20,625 bases of DNA from a virus, in IMG/VR virus record IMGVR_UViG_3300042298_002849, positions 1 to 20,625 of that record; one strand, written 5' to 3'. The position numbers and the translations under genes are program-made. Of this stretch, positions 7,423 through 13,693 are shown in pieces (position 1 is the stretch's first letter; every line of letters starts with the position of its first letter). A model generated the notes under the pieces. The model had not been told where the DNA came from. It saw nothing but the letters and a program-made list of their open reading frames with translations, and did no database searches.

Positions 7423-7631
7423 CAGGCAGCCGTGAGGCCACAGGCGGGTGATTCGTCCTCATCGTCGTCGTCGTCGTCGCAGACCTCGTCCTCGTCCTCA
7501 TCGTCGTCATCCTCGTAGGCGCCAACGATCAAGGCGTGCTGAGCGACCGCGAGGGCAGCGATCATCTCAGCAACGGTGGCCTCCTGCTCATCGACGATGA
7601 TGGTGTCGAGCAGCTCAACGAAAGTCGCCAC
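7422..7631 (-). CDS. Short protein with poly-acidic tail (GTG start)
   Basis: A 69-residue protein if it starts at the GTG at 7631. That start is favoured because it follows a CCACCACC leader like other genes here; an ATG at 7676 would overlap the preceding gene. The first 35 residues form a predicted amphipathic/hydrophobic helix (FVELLDTIIVDEQEATVAEM onward). The rest is almost entirely Asp/Glu in two blocks, encoded by a GAC/GAT/GAG trinucleotide-repeat stretch (about 7453-7515). Its stop overlaps the terminase start by one base. No family recognised. The acidic tail could mimic DNA or bind a basic partner such as a packaging factor, but that is speculation. Confidence 0.6.
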   Translation of the reverse strand: MATFVELLDTIIVDEQEATVAEMIAALAVAQHALIVGAYEDDDDEDEDEVCDDDDDDEDESPACGLTAA

Positions 7632-7656
7632 GGTGGTGGTTCGGTGCCCCACCAGT

Positions 7657-7977
7657 CTAGGCCTTCGTCCGTGCAATCCCGCTGGCCTTGTCGATGCAAC
7701 CCAGCGCCGCCATCAGGTTGCCATCCCGTCGCGCCTGCATCTGCAACGTCTCCAGCTGCGCGAGCTGAATCGCGGCATACGTCGGTCGTGGGATGTCCCA
7801 GTCGTTGCAGATCTGCAATCGTGCCGCCTGCAGCATCGACCCCGCCAGCGTCTGGCTGTAACCCCACTCCTGGCACGCATGCCTCACGCATGCTCGCCCG
7901 CTGAAGCCCTGGCAGATCATGTCTGCCATCTCGCTGATGTGATCATCACGCAGATCAGCAGGCACGATCTGTCCCAT
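7657..7977 (-). CDS. Terminase small subunit-like protein
   Basis: A 106-residue helical protein (MGQIVPADLRDDHISEM to GIARTKA). The first 60 residues hold a probable helix-turn-helix, with a segment around ACVRHACQEWGYSQTLAG that resembles the DNA-recognition fold of small terminases. The C-terminal half is a coiled helix (LAQLETLQMQARRDGNLMAALGCIDKASG), similar to the ends of many small terminase proteins. Position two genes upstream of the large terminase supports the call. The ATG at 7977 is preferred over a TTG at 7986. It would recognise the packaging site on phage DNA. Assigned from architecture and context. Confidence 0.7.
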   Translation of the reverse strand: MGQIVPADLRDDHISEMADMICQGFSGRACVRHACQEWGYSQTLAGSMLQAARLQICNDWDIPRPTYAAIQLAQLETLQMQARRDGNLMAALGCIDKASGIARTKA

Positions 7978-7989
7978 CGGCGGCAATCG

Positions 7990-8226
7990 TTAAGCGCAGC
8001 CTACAGCGGCCTGCAGGGAAGCCAGGACAAGGGGCGGCAGGTCAGCCTTCGCCGGATCCATCGCGCGTGGGTTCCAACGGCCCTTGGACGGCTCCCAGAC
8101 GGCAAGGGTCTCCAAGGTGCAGCGGCCACCATCGCGGCGGTGCTCGACCACGAAGGCCGGGACGGTCATCGGCAGCTGCGTGACGCGGTAGCCGGCGTGG
8201 TCACAAAGAAGGCGAAAGAGGGCCAT
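7990..8226 (-). CDS. Small hypothetical protein, first gene of the packaging operon
   Basis: A 78-residue protein (MALFRLLCDHAGYRV to AAVGCA) with beta-like strands (YRVTQLPMTVPAFVVEHR) and a C-terminal helix. No family recognised. The start at 8226 is preferred over 8301 because the extra N-terminus runs into the repeat-rich control region and because the leader CCAGACCACCCG matches the CCACC style of other starts. Being first on the leftward transcript, it is the gene most directly controlled by the 8227-8551 region. Confidence 0.6.
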   Translation of the reverse strand: MALFRLLCDHAGYRVTQLPMTVPAFVVEHRRDGGRCTLETLAVWEPSKGRWNPRAMDPAKADLPPLVLASLQAAVGCA

Positions 8227-8285
8227 CGGGTGGTCTGGTGAACCCACCCAGCGTAGCCAACTGTTATTGAGAAACACCCCCCGGT

Positions 8286-8315
8286 CTGCCATACCTGCCA
8301 CACCTAGCCATACCT
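8286..8315 (-). repeat. Three overlapping reverse iterons
   Basis: Three copies of the 11-bp element in reverse orientation at 8286-8296 (CTGCCATACCT), 8295-8305 (CTGCCACACCT) and 8305-8315 (TAGCCATACCT), sharing end bases so that they repeat every 9-10 bases. Confidence 0.8.
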
Positions 8316-8316
8316 C

Positions 8317-8346
8317 CCCCTATATTCCCCTACACGCCCCTATATG
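8317..8346 (+). repeat. Three tandem 10-bp CCCCTAYAY repeats
   Basis: CCCCTATATT, CCCCTACACG and CCCCTATATG follow each other without gaps. With their TATA cores they are the most AT-rich part of the region and could be a melting site or part of a promoter. Confidence 0.75.
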
Positions 8347-8373
8347 CGTGTCCTGACACCCTTACCCCCCCCC

Positions 8374-8401
8374 TTAACACCGATTAGGAAATAGGTATGG
8401 T
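8374..8401 (+). promoter_or_regulatory. Possible promoter embedded in forward iterons
   Basis: TTAACA (8374-8379) and TATGGT (8396-8401) are separated by 16 bases. The -10 candidate lies inside the iteron at 8393-8403, so a protein binding the iterons would block it. The boxes are only moderately good. Confidence 0.3.
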
Positions 8402-8531
8402 AGGTATGGCAGGTCTGACGCCGCTAGTCGCTGACTGGCTTTTCAGCGATGGGGTAGGTATGACAGAGGTATGCCAGGCATGGCAGCGCTGCCATACCTC
8501 AGGTTCATTCTCAATAAGGCAGGTGTGGCAG
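8393..8531 (+). repeat. Forward iteron cluster with 24-bp dyad
   Basis: Forward copies of AGGTATGGCAG-type elements start at 8393, 8402, 8456, 8467, 8476 and 8521, with a decayed copy at 8411. The copy at 8476-8486 and a reverse copy at 8489-8499 make a 24-bp dyad (8476-8499) with one mismatch, centred on GCGC. Confidence 0.8.
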
Positions 8532-8543
8532 GCCTCCTGGCCG

Positions 8544-8583
8544 TTGCGGCAATGATCCGGAGTGCTACGGTGGGACCCCACCG
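8544..8583 (+). promoter_or_regulatory. Possible RHH-primase promoter and operator palindrome
   Basis: TTGCGG (8544-8549), a 16-base spacer and TACGGT (8566-8571) form a possible sigma-70 promoter. Its -10 context AGTGCTACGGT resembles AGTGTTACGAT of the clear promoter at 18512-18540. It merges into the palindrome CGGTGGGACCCCACCG (8568-8583). If this is the real promoter, the RHH protein must start at a downstream GTG (8594 or 8606) rather than the ATG at 8552. Confidence 0.35.
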
Positions 8584-8743
8584 ACGACCGCCTGTGTACC
8601 AGCACGTGAGCATCAAGCTGCCCTTAGATTTCCTGGAATGGGCGGAAGTCAAGGCGCGGCAGAAGCGCCAGACGCGAAGTGCGATCATTCGCGACGCGAT
8701 CCTTGAGGCGATGAACAGGGACCAAGCGACCGCACAGGTCTGA
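8552..8743 (+). CDS. Ribbon-helix-helix DNA-binding protein
   Basis: A 63-residue protein if read from the ATG at 8552. The C-terminal part is a compact CopG/Arc-type ribbon-helix-helix: strand HVSIKLPLDF, helix LEWAEVKARQKRQ, turn, helix SAIIRDAILEAMNRD. Such proteins bind DNA as dimers through the beta ribbon and often repress their own promoter or control copy number. The repeat-rich region just upstream, with palindromes and direct repeats about one helical turn apart, is a natural target. A longer frame from 8471 would read through iterons and is unlikely; a GTG start at 8594 or 8606 is possible. One base separates its stop from the primase ATG, so the two genes are one unit. Confidence 0.72.
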   Translation: MIRSATVGPHRRPPVYQHVSIKLPLDFLEWAEVKARQKRQTRSAIIRDAILEAMNRDQATAQV

Positions 8744-8744
8744 G

Positions 8745-10877
8745 ATGGGGGCGATCATTGATGCCGCCCGAGGCCGCTGGCCTCAGGTGCTGGCGGATCT
8801 TGGCGGCCTGACGGAGAAGCACCTGAGCGGTCGGCATGGACCGTGCCCGCTGTGTGAGGGAACGGACCGGTTCCGGTTTGATGACCAGGGAGGGACCGGG
8901 AGCTGGTTCTGCAACCAATGCGGGGGGAAGGACCAACGCGGCGGCGGCGGGTCAGGGCTTGAGCTGCTGGCCCGGAAGCGCGGCTGGACGCCCCGGGAAG
9001 CGCTCCGGCACGTCGGCCGGTACCTTGACACTCCCGACACCCCGGACGCCCCCCGCAAGGCCCCAGAGACGCCATGGCGGCAACCGGAGCGCCCACCAGC
9101 CGATGCAGCACCCCCGCCCTTGGATCGTGGCGCGACGGCCCGCTGGTGCTACCGGGACGCCAACGGTGAGCAGCTGTTCTGGGTTCTGCGGCTCGAGCTG
9201 AGCAACGGCGCCAGGGCATACCCGCATGTGGTGTGGCTTGATGGCGGCTGGCACCGTCCGAACAAGCGCCGTGATGGGTTCAGCTGCGATTGGCCCACCC
9301 CACGGCCGCTGTACGGGCTCCCAGACCTCGCGGAACGGCCCGAGGCGCCGGTGCTGGTAGTCGAGGGCGAGAAGACCGCGGACGCTGCCCGTGAGCTGCT
9401 GCCGGACTGGGTGGTGGTGACGTGGTCGAACGGTGCCAAGAGCCACGGCAAGGCGGACTGGGGGCCGCTGCGGAATCGTGACTGCTGGTTGGCACCAGAC
9501 AACGACTTGGACGGCCGGAATGCCATGGCCGCGGTGGGTGATGTGCTGCGTGGGCAGGGGTGCCGGGTGCAGGTGGTCGGGCCACCACCGGAGGCGACTG
9601 AGGGATGGGATCTGGCTGATGTGCGGGACTGGAGCACGGCGCAGGCGGAGGAATGGCTGAGGGGTGCGCAAGCGGTCGAGGGCAAACAGTTCGACGGGCT
9701 GATCCGGCGGCGCACCAGTGATGAACCCAAGGCGCTGGATGCAGGGCTGCTGCTGGCGATGCTGCGGGTGAAGGCATCGGACGGGCAGACGTTGCGGTAC
9801 AACACGTTCAACCAGACCATTGAGCTGAACGGCGAGGCGATCGAAGGGATCGAGCGGTTCTACCTGAAGTTGGCAGATATGGGCTACACGATCAAAAAGC
9901 AGATGGCGCAGGATTGCCTGGTTGAGATCGCGAAGGAATACAAATACGACCCGGTGAGAATGTACCTGGAGCATGTTGAAGCCACGGCAGAACCGGCCTA
10001 TATCGACCAGCTGGCGACGACCTACCTACGGCCTGAGGATGCGGCCCTGAATGAACCGACCTTATATGACGCGATGATCAAGGCCACCTTGATCGGTGCG
10101 GTGCGACGGGCGTTGGAGCCAGGCTGCAAGCACGACACCTGCTGCGTCCTCGCTGGCGTCCAGGGGGCACGTAAGTCAGCCTTCTGGCAAGTGCTGGGTG
10201 GGCCATTCTTCAGTGATCAGTTGAGCACGCTGCAGAAGTTGACTGATGAACAGCTGAAGTTGCATCGGAGCTGGATCATGGAGTGGCCGGAGCTGGACCA
10301 CATCATGAGTCGCGGCCATTCGGGACAGATTAAAGCGTTTATCACCACCCAACGGGACTTGTTCCGTGCACCCTATGGGGCAGCAGTGGAGGAACACCCG
10401 CGGCGTGGGATCATCGTGGCAACGGTCAACAAGACCGATGGGCTGCTGGTTGATGACACAGGCAACCGTAGGTTCTGGATCATTCCGACGACCTTGAGCG
10501 AGGATAACCAGATCAATACGGCAGGATTACAGCGTGAGCGTGATGCGATCTGGTGCGCAGCGGTGAAGGCATACCGGAGGGGCGAGAGCAGTTTCCTGCC
10601 GGTCCATCTGCTGCGGCAGGTCAGAGAGGAAAATGAGAACTACGTGACGGAGTCGCCATGGATGGCGGCAGTACAGGAATGGATCAAAGCGCCAGTGAAT
10701 GCCGGGCGGCCATTGACGACGGAAGTGCTACTGAAAGAGGCGATCCAGAAGCCAGTGGGGCAGCAGAACCGGGCGGATCAGATGATGGTGGGTGACATTC
10801 TGAGGCGGCTGGGATATTCCAAGACACGAAAGCTGGTCAACGGTCGTCGTGAGTGCCATTACACGCTTGATCCTTGA
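8745..10877 (+). CDS. Primase-helicase (zinc ribbon, TOPRIM-like, VapE-type ATPase)
   Basis: A 710-residue replication protein with three parts. The N-terminus is a phage P4-type primase zinc ribbon: Cys34, Cys37, Cys56 and Cys59, with the typical GTDRFRFDD string between the pairs. A TOPRIM-like domain follows, with VVEGEKTADAA (Glu207) and APDNDLDG (Asp252, Asp254). The C-terminal half is a virulence-associated-E type ATPase, with Walker A GVQGARKS (471-478), a Walker B-like region at WIMEWPELD, and the conserved GNRRFWIIP. It should prime and unwind DNA at the phage origin. It follows the RHH gene directly and lies next to the iteron region. The last 41 bases overlap the convergent VRR-NUC gene on the other strand. 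Confidence 0.9.
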   Translation: MGAIIDAARGRWPQVLADLGGLTEKHLSGRHGPCPLCEGTDRFRFDDQGGTGSWFCNQCGGKDQRGGGGSGLELLARKRGWTPREALRHVGRYLDTPDTPDAPRKAPETPWRQPERPPADAAPPPLDRGATARWCYRDANGEQLFWVLRLELSNGARAYPHVVWLDGGWHRPNKRRDGFSCDWPTPRPLYGLPDLAERPEAPVLVVEGEKTADAARELLPDWVVVTWSNGAKSHGKADWGPLRNRDCWLAPDNDLDGRNAMAAVGDVLRGQGCRVQVVGPPPEATEGWDLADVRDWSTAQAEEWLRGAQAVEGKQFDGLIRRRTSDEPKALDAGLLLAMLRVKASDGQTLRYNTFNQTIELNGEAIEGIERFYLKLADMGYTIKKQMAQDCLVEIAKEYKYDPVRMYLEHVEATAEPAYIDQLATTYLRPEDAALNEPTLYDAMIKATLIGAVRRALEPGCKHDTCCVLAGVQGARKSAFWQVLGGPFFSDQLSTLQKLTDEQLKLHRSWIMEWPELDHIMSRGHSGQIKAFITTQRDLFRAPYGAAVEEHPRRGIIVATVNKTDGLLVDDTGNRRFWIIPTTLSEDNQINTAGLQRERDAIWCAAVKAYRRGESSFLPVHLLRQVREENENYVTESPWMAAVQEWIKAPVNAGRPLTTEVLLKEAIQKPVGQQNRADQMMVGDILRRLGYSKTRKLVNGRRECHYTLDP

Positions 10878-11154
10878 CGACCTCGACGCTGAAGCCCAAA
10901 TCCTTCAGCTCCTGGATTCGGTGCTCCTGAATGGGTGACAGGCGCCCGCGGGAGGCCTTGACTTCGACGAACAGGATCCCACGGTCGGGATGGCATAGGA
11001 GAAGATCCGGCAGGCCTGCGACAGAGGTGCGCAGTAGCCGGATCACATACCAGCCGGCCGCTTTGTATTGCTTAACCAACCTTGCCTGAAAGGCTGCCTC
11101 GGTCCGCTCTGAAGTGGGCTGCGGTATAGGACTCCTTCGCCCGGACTTTGTCAT
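10837..11154 (-). CDS. VRR-NUC domain nuclease
   Basis: A 105-residue nuclease. The VRR-NUC fold, a PD-(D/E)XK variant, is visible as Glu19 in the first helix, GLPDLLL with Asp50, then FVEVKASRGRLSPIQ with Glu64, Lys66 and Gln76. Stand-alone VRR-NUC proteins in phages are thought to cut branched or structured DNA intermediates. The start at 11154 lies inside the 3' end of the upstream helicase gene (83-base overlap), and the stop lies inside the 3' end of the primase on the opposite strand. Its partnership with the SF2 helicase next door is a common phage arrangement. Confidence 0.87.
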   Translation of the reverse strand: MTKSGRRSPIPQPTSERTEAAFQARLVKQYKAAGWYVIRLLRTSVAGLPDLLLCHPDRGILFVEVKASRGRLSPIQEHRIQELKDLGFSVEVVKDQACNGTHDDR

Positions 11155-12343
11155 AGACCTTCAGCTCAAGGGAGTTAGCTGCAAGGATCCAGTGTACCCG
11201 CGGCGGGACGGTACGACCGAGGGCCGAGGCACGGTCGCGGCCTTGCAGGTAGGACAGGGCGGAGTAGTCGATGCCGAGGAAGACGAGATCATCGGCAGGC
11301 GAGAGGTTGACCCCTTCGCGTGAGGCCTGGACCTGCCCGATGAAGACGGAGTGAGGCCGTGCGGCGAACACCTCGGGTGAGTCGGTGGCCAGCAGCCCAT
11401 ACGCCTGCCGCAACATGACCCCTTCAGCCTGGAAGCAATAGAGGACCGCAAGACGCCCCCTAAAGGTCTTGCGGATGTAGTCGACCTTGCTGGTGTCGAA
11501 AATGATTCCAGTCCCAAAGGTATTCTCTGGAATGACGGTGCCGGAATACATCTGCCTGAGCTTCTGCATCTGCTTGGCTGCGGTGTCAGCGACGACGGGC
11601 CAGCCCGTGCCAACGGTGACCACGTCATCCCGCATGAGCTTCCCGGCGTCGGCATAGGTCTGTGGTGCCATCCGCACCTGATGGACCTGCTCGATGATCT
11701 GGGTCTGAAAGCCGGCCTGCTGCTGGGTGATCCTGACCATGTGCGGTGCCAGGTCAGCCATGATGACTTCCGGGTTGGCGTAGGAGTAATCATTGACCTC
11801 CTGACCGGTCCCGACGCGCTTGGTGCGGACGTTGACGTAGCCCGCGGCGGCCCACTTGTAGAAGGATGGCTGCTGCCACGGGACCGCGGTGGAGAGGCCA
11901 GCGGCGGAGGCAATGCGGATCTGGTGATAGAGCTGCGAGAGGGATTCGGGTGAGGGTGTACCGGAGAGCAGGATGCAGCGGTCGTAGCCGAGCTCACCGG
12001 CAACCTGCCTGGCCCGAAGGGAGGCCTTCGGGTAGGCCCCGAGGCAATGGGCCTCATCAAGGATCAGCAGGTCGTAATGACCCACGAGCTTGTGGACCTG
12101 CTCGTAGTTGGTGACGTGCACCCGGTCGGTGAGGCCGAGGGCGTCCCGGTCCGCCTCGATCGATGCGATGGCCTTTTTCTTGGTGAGGAACAGGCACCGC
12201 GTGACCCCCAGGCGCCGGGCGACTTCAAGGACGGTCAAGGTCTTGCCGACGCGCACCTCCCCGGCGAGGTAGGCCCAGCCGTCACGGGAGACGCGGGTGA
12301 GCAGGTCGTCTGCGGCAGCGAGCTGGTGTGGTCTTAGATCCAT
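11072..12343 (-). CDS. DEAD/DEAH-box helicase (SF2)
   Basis: A 423-residue superfamily 2 helicase distinct from the SNF2-like one at 3925-5313. It begins with RPHQLAAADDLL (a RecQ/UvsW-style entry motif), then Walker A GEVRVGKT (28-35), a true DEAH box (96-99, LILDEAHC), motif III LSGTPSPES, and a C-terminal motif VI region, YLQGRDRASALGR. The start at 12343 (MDLRPHQ) is preferred over 12448: the extra 35 residues would fill the divergent promoter region and are not helicase-like. A probable role is branch migration or fork remodelling with the overlapping nuclease gene. Confidence 0.87.
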   Translation of the reverse strand: MDLRPHQLAAADDLLTRVSRDGWAYLAGEVRVGKTLTVLEVARRLGVTRCLFLTKKKAIASIEADRDALGLTDRVHVTNYEQVHKLVGHYDLLILDEAHCLGAYPKASLRARQVAGELGYDRCILLSGTPSPESLSQLYHQIRIASAAGLSTAVPWQQPSFYKWAAAGYVNVRTKRVGTGQEVNDYSYANPEVIMADLAPHMVRITQQQAGFQTQIIEQVHQVRMAPQTYADAGKLMRDDVVTVGTGWPVVADTAAKQMQKLRQMYSGTVIPENTFGTGIIFDTSKVDYIRKTFRGRLAVLYCFQAEGVMLRQAYGLLATDSPEVFAARPHSVFIGQVQASREGVNLSPADDLVFLGIDYSALSYLQGRDRASALGRTVPPRVHWILAANSLELKVYDKVRAKESYTAAHFRADRGSLSGKVG

Positions 12344-12446
12344 TGTGAAGATTTTCGGTGGTGAGCGGTGGCGATCCCCGCTGAGCCATGGTAGTCTGTG
12401 AACACAGGCGAGGGAACCCCGCCCCACCACCCACCACCGATCAGCC
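12344..12446. promoter_or_regulatory. Divergent intergenic region with small dyad
   Basis: These 103 bases separate the leftward helicase from the rightward small-gene operon, so each must start here or read from elsewhere. A perfect-arm dyad CTGTGAACACAG lies at 12396-12407, and GGTAGTCTGTG overlapping it is a weak extended -10 candidate for the rightward side. A CCACCACC leader lies just before the ATG at 12447, and a CACCACC about 15 bases before the helicase ATG. Confidence 0.35.
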
Positions 12447-12674
12447 ATGACCTACACCCTCACCCGCCCTGAAACCAAGCACACTCCTGCCGCTCGTTGC
12501 ATCTTCAAGCCATACACCAACGATTCGGGCAAAAGGTGGATCGAGGTGAGCATGCTTCATCTCACTAACGAGGGATGGGGCAGCACCATGGGTCGCGGTG
12601 AAGGTGTCTATAGCGTCAAACATGCCCGAGAGTTCTATGCATCGCTGATTCAGCGTGGATTTGTTGCCGCCTGA
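12447..12674 (+). CDS. Small hypothetical protein
   Basis: A 75-residue protein (MTYTLTRPETKHTP to LIQRGFVAA) with a mixed strand/helix pattern: a strand around RWIEVSMLHL, a Gly-rich turn (GWGSTMGRGEG), and a helix HAREFYASLIQRGF. No family recognised. It is the first gene of the rightward block and is preceded by a CCACCACC leader. The stop is followed at once by the first copy of the intercistronic hairpin element. Lying in a run of small accessory genes with an AcrIII-1-like protein, it is a candidate host-takeover or anti-defence gene, by context only. Confidence 0.62.
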   Translation: MTYTLTRPETKHTPAARCIFKPYTNDSGKRWIEVSMLHLTNEGWGSTMGRGEGVYSVKHAREFYASLIQRGFVAA

Positions 12675-12706
12675 CCCCCACGGCCTGCCGGGAGCCTATC
12701 CCGGCA
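12675..12706 (+). repeat. Intercistronic hairpin element, copy 1
   Basis: Directly after a TGA stop come CCCCC, ACGGCCT and a hairpin with stem GCCGGGA (12687-12693), loop GCCTA and stem TCCCGGC (12699-12705). Bases 12679-12706 match 13423-13450 at 26 of 28 positions. There is no T-run, so this is not a classical terminator. Confidence 0.8.
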
Positions 12707-12732
12707 ACATTCTCTACCACTGCCCACCACCC

Positions 12733-12930
12733 ATGACCAAAGCCGAAACTGCCTACGCCGAGCAGCACGCTGCAGCCGCCGCGCTCCTCCATCAGCTCAG
12801 CAGCGCCCTGTTCGACATGCCGGCCCCCGACGGTGACACCCGCATCAACTGGGCCCACGTCGGCAGCGTGACCGAGATCCGCAGCCAGCTGGAGCAAACA
12901 CTGGCGTTCATGACCAACACCCAGGCCTGA
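12733..12930 (+). CDS. Small helical hypothetical protein
   Basis: A 65-residue protein (MTKAETAYAEQHAAAA to FMTNTQA), mostly helical, with an Ala-rich N-terminal helix and a second helix SVTEIRSQLEQTLAFM. No family recognised. It starts at an ATG preceded by CCCACCACCC. The hairpin element lies between it and the previous gene, and it is followed by a long C/A-rich leader before the AcrIII-1-like gene. Together with that gene it is enclosed by two near-identical copies of the hairpin element, which could make the pair an exchangeable cassette. Confidence 0.6.
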   Translation: MTKAETAYAEQHAAAAALLHQLSSALFDMPAPDGDTRINWAHVGSVTEIRSQLEQTLAFMTNTQA

Positions 12931-12970
12931 CCGGCGCCACCACCCACCCACCCACCACCACCACGTCACC

Positions 12971-13414
12971 ATGACCAGATACCTCCTCAACACCACCGTT
13001 GTTCCCTGTGAGGGAGTGTGGGAAGTTTCCCGTCTTTACACGCCCCAGGACGCGCGTATGTACCTTGACCTTGGCTTTACTTCGGCCGTTGGGCACCAGT
13101 CCACGGCTGAAGTCATCTCGACTCTACTGGGGATTGATGTTTCGGTGAACAGAATCACCGTTGAACCTCAGGTTGGCGACATTCTTGTCTGCTTCAAGCT
13201 GAAGCAGAGGGCCCCAGAAGGGGTAATCCTCTCAAAAGAGCAGCTTGAGAGCCTTGGCTATGAATGGTTCTCAATGAAGCTTCGAGCTTCATCAATGCAC
13301 ACCCTTAATGGGCAGTTGGCCCATGAGGCCCATGAGGCCGAGAATCGTCGCAAGGAGGCGGCGATCAATGCCCGGATGGAGCGTCGAAATTGCATTGGCG
13401 GGCATCGAGACTGA
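12971..13414 (+). CDS. DUF1874 / AcrIII-1-like viral ring nuclease (type III anti-CRISPR candidate)
   Basis: A 147-residue protein whose first 105 residues match the STIV B116 / DUF1874 family. The members characterised as AcrIII-1 degrade cyclic tetra-adenylate (cA4), the second messenger of type III CRISPR systems. Seen here: an MTRYLLNT opening strand, the signature AVGHQST (His42), VNRI (59-62), the strand GDILVCFKL, and QRAPEG with Arg80 and Glu83. As I recall, SIRV1 AcrIII-1 uses His47, Arg85 and Glu88, and the spacing here (38 and 3) is identical. The C-terminal 40 residues (about 107-147) are a charged helical extension not in the short archaeal forms. By eye its base composition is a little less GC-rich than its neighbours. 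It likely blocks type III immunity in the host; family proteins also exist as host ring nucleases, but the phage context favours anti-CRISPR. Confidence 0.85.
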   Translation: MTRYLLNTTVVPCEGVWEVSRLYTPQDARMYLDLGFTSAVGHQSTAEVISTLLGIDVSVNRITVEPQVGDILVCFKLKQRAPEGVILSKEQLESLGYEWFSMKLRASSMHTLNGQLAHEAHEAENRRKEAAINARMERRNCIGGHRD

Positions 13415-13450
13415 CCCCCCCCCACGGCCCGCCGGGAGCCCATCCCGGCA
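13415..13450 (+). repeat. Intercistronic hairpin element, copy 2
   Basis: Follows the TGA stop of the AcrIII-1-like gene. A C9 run (13415-13423), ACGGCCC, then stem GCCGGGA (13431-13437), loop GCCCA, stem TCCCGGC (13443-13449). It differs from copy 1 at two pyrimidine positions, one just 5' of the stem and one in the loop, plus the longer C-run. Confidence 0.8.
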
Positions 13451-13472
13451 TCACCCACCACCATCACCACCC

Positions 13473-13658
13473 ATGACCAAATACCAAGCGACCTACGCGA
13501 TGGTCCTGCAGATCGTCGTCGAGCTCGAGGAAGACGACATCGAGCGTGCACAAGAGGAGGCCCGGCTGATCGTGCCATCGCTCGAGCTGGCCAACCTGCG
13601 CGGCCGCGCCTGCATTGACGACACCGCCACCCTTGCGCCGATGGTGTCTGCACGATGA
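13473..13658 (+). CDS. Small acidic hypothetical protein
   Basis: A 61-residue protein (MTKYQATYAMVLQIVVEL to LAPMVSAR). It has a beta strand (YAMVLQIVVELEEDD), then a charged helix DIERAQEEARLIVPSLEL, then a short tail with RACIDDTATLAPM. No family recognised. The start is preceded by CACCATCACCACCC and by copy 2 of the hairpin element. Its N-terminus (ATGACCAAA) and leader are nearly the same as those of the gene at 12733, although the proteins are unrelated. Part of the small-gene block that also carries the AcrIII-1-like protein. Confidence 0.6.
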   Translation: MTKYQATYAMVLQIVVELEEDDIERAQEEARLIVPSLELANLRGRACIDDTATLAPMVSAR

Positions 13659-13693
13659 GCCATCACAACACTGACCCTCACGCCACTTCTCCC

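Larger units (their letters stand above)
8227..8551. promoter_or_regulatory. Divergent iteron/dyad control region, possible replication origin
   Basis: A 325-base gene-free region between the leftward packaging operon and the rightward RHH-primase operon. It holds about ten copies of an 11-bp repeat, consensus AGGTATGGCAG. Reverse-oriented copies are at 8286, 8295, 8305 and 8489; forward copies at 8393, 8402, 8456, 8467, 8476 and 8521, with a decayed one at 8411. Many are spaced 9-11 bases apart, about one helical turn. Copies at 8476 and 8489 form a 24-bp near-perfect dyad. Three tandem 10-bp repeats (CCCCTAYAY) lie at 8317-8346, a C9 run at 8365-8373, and an inverted pair of TTCTCAATAA bounds the array at 8264-8273 and 8508-8517. 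This could be an iteron origin used by the adjacent primase, or a cooperative operator for the adjacent RHH protein. Confidence 0.75.

Noticed and set aside
8286-8531. Possible CRISPR array from the regular short repeats
   Set aside because: Repeats are 11 bp, occur in both orientations and are often contiguous, with no uniform spacers of 30-40 bases and no cas genes.
8952-9974. A 340-codon open frame on the strand opposite the primase-helicase
   Set aside because: It lies wholly antisense to a well-supported gene in GC-rich DNA where stop codons are rare, and its composition (Pro/Arg/His-rich) shows no domain.
11161-12060. A 299-codon frame in another register of the helicase region
   Set aside because: Ser/Pro/Arg-rich low-complexity translation typical of shifted frames; the true frame has all helicase motifs.
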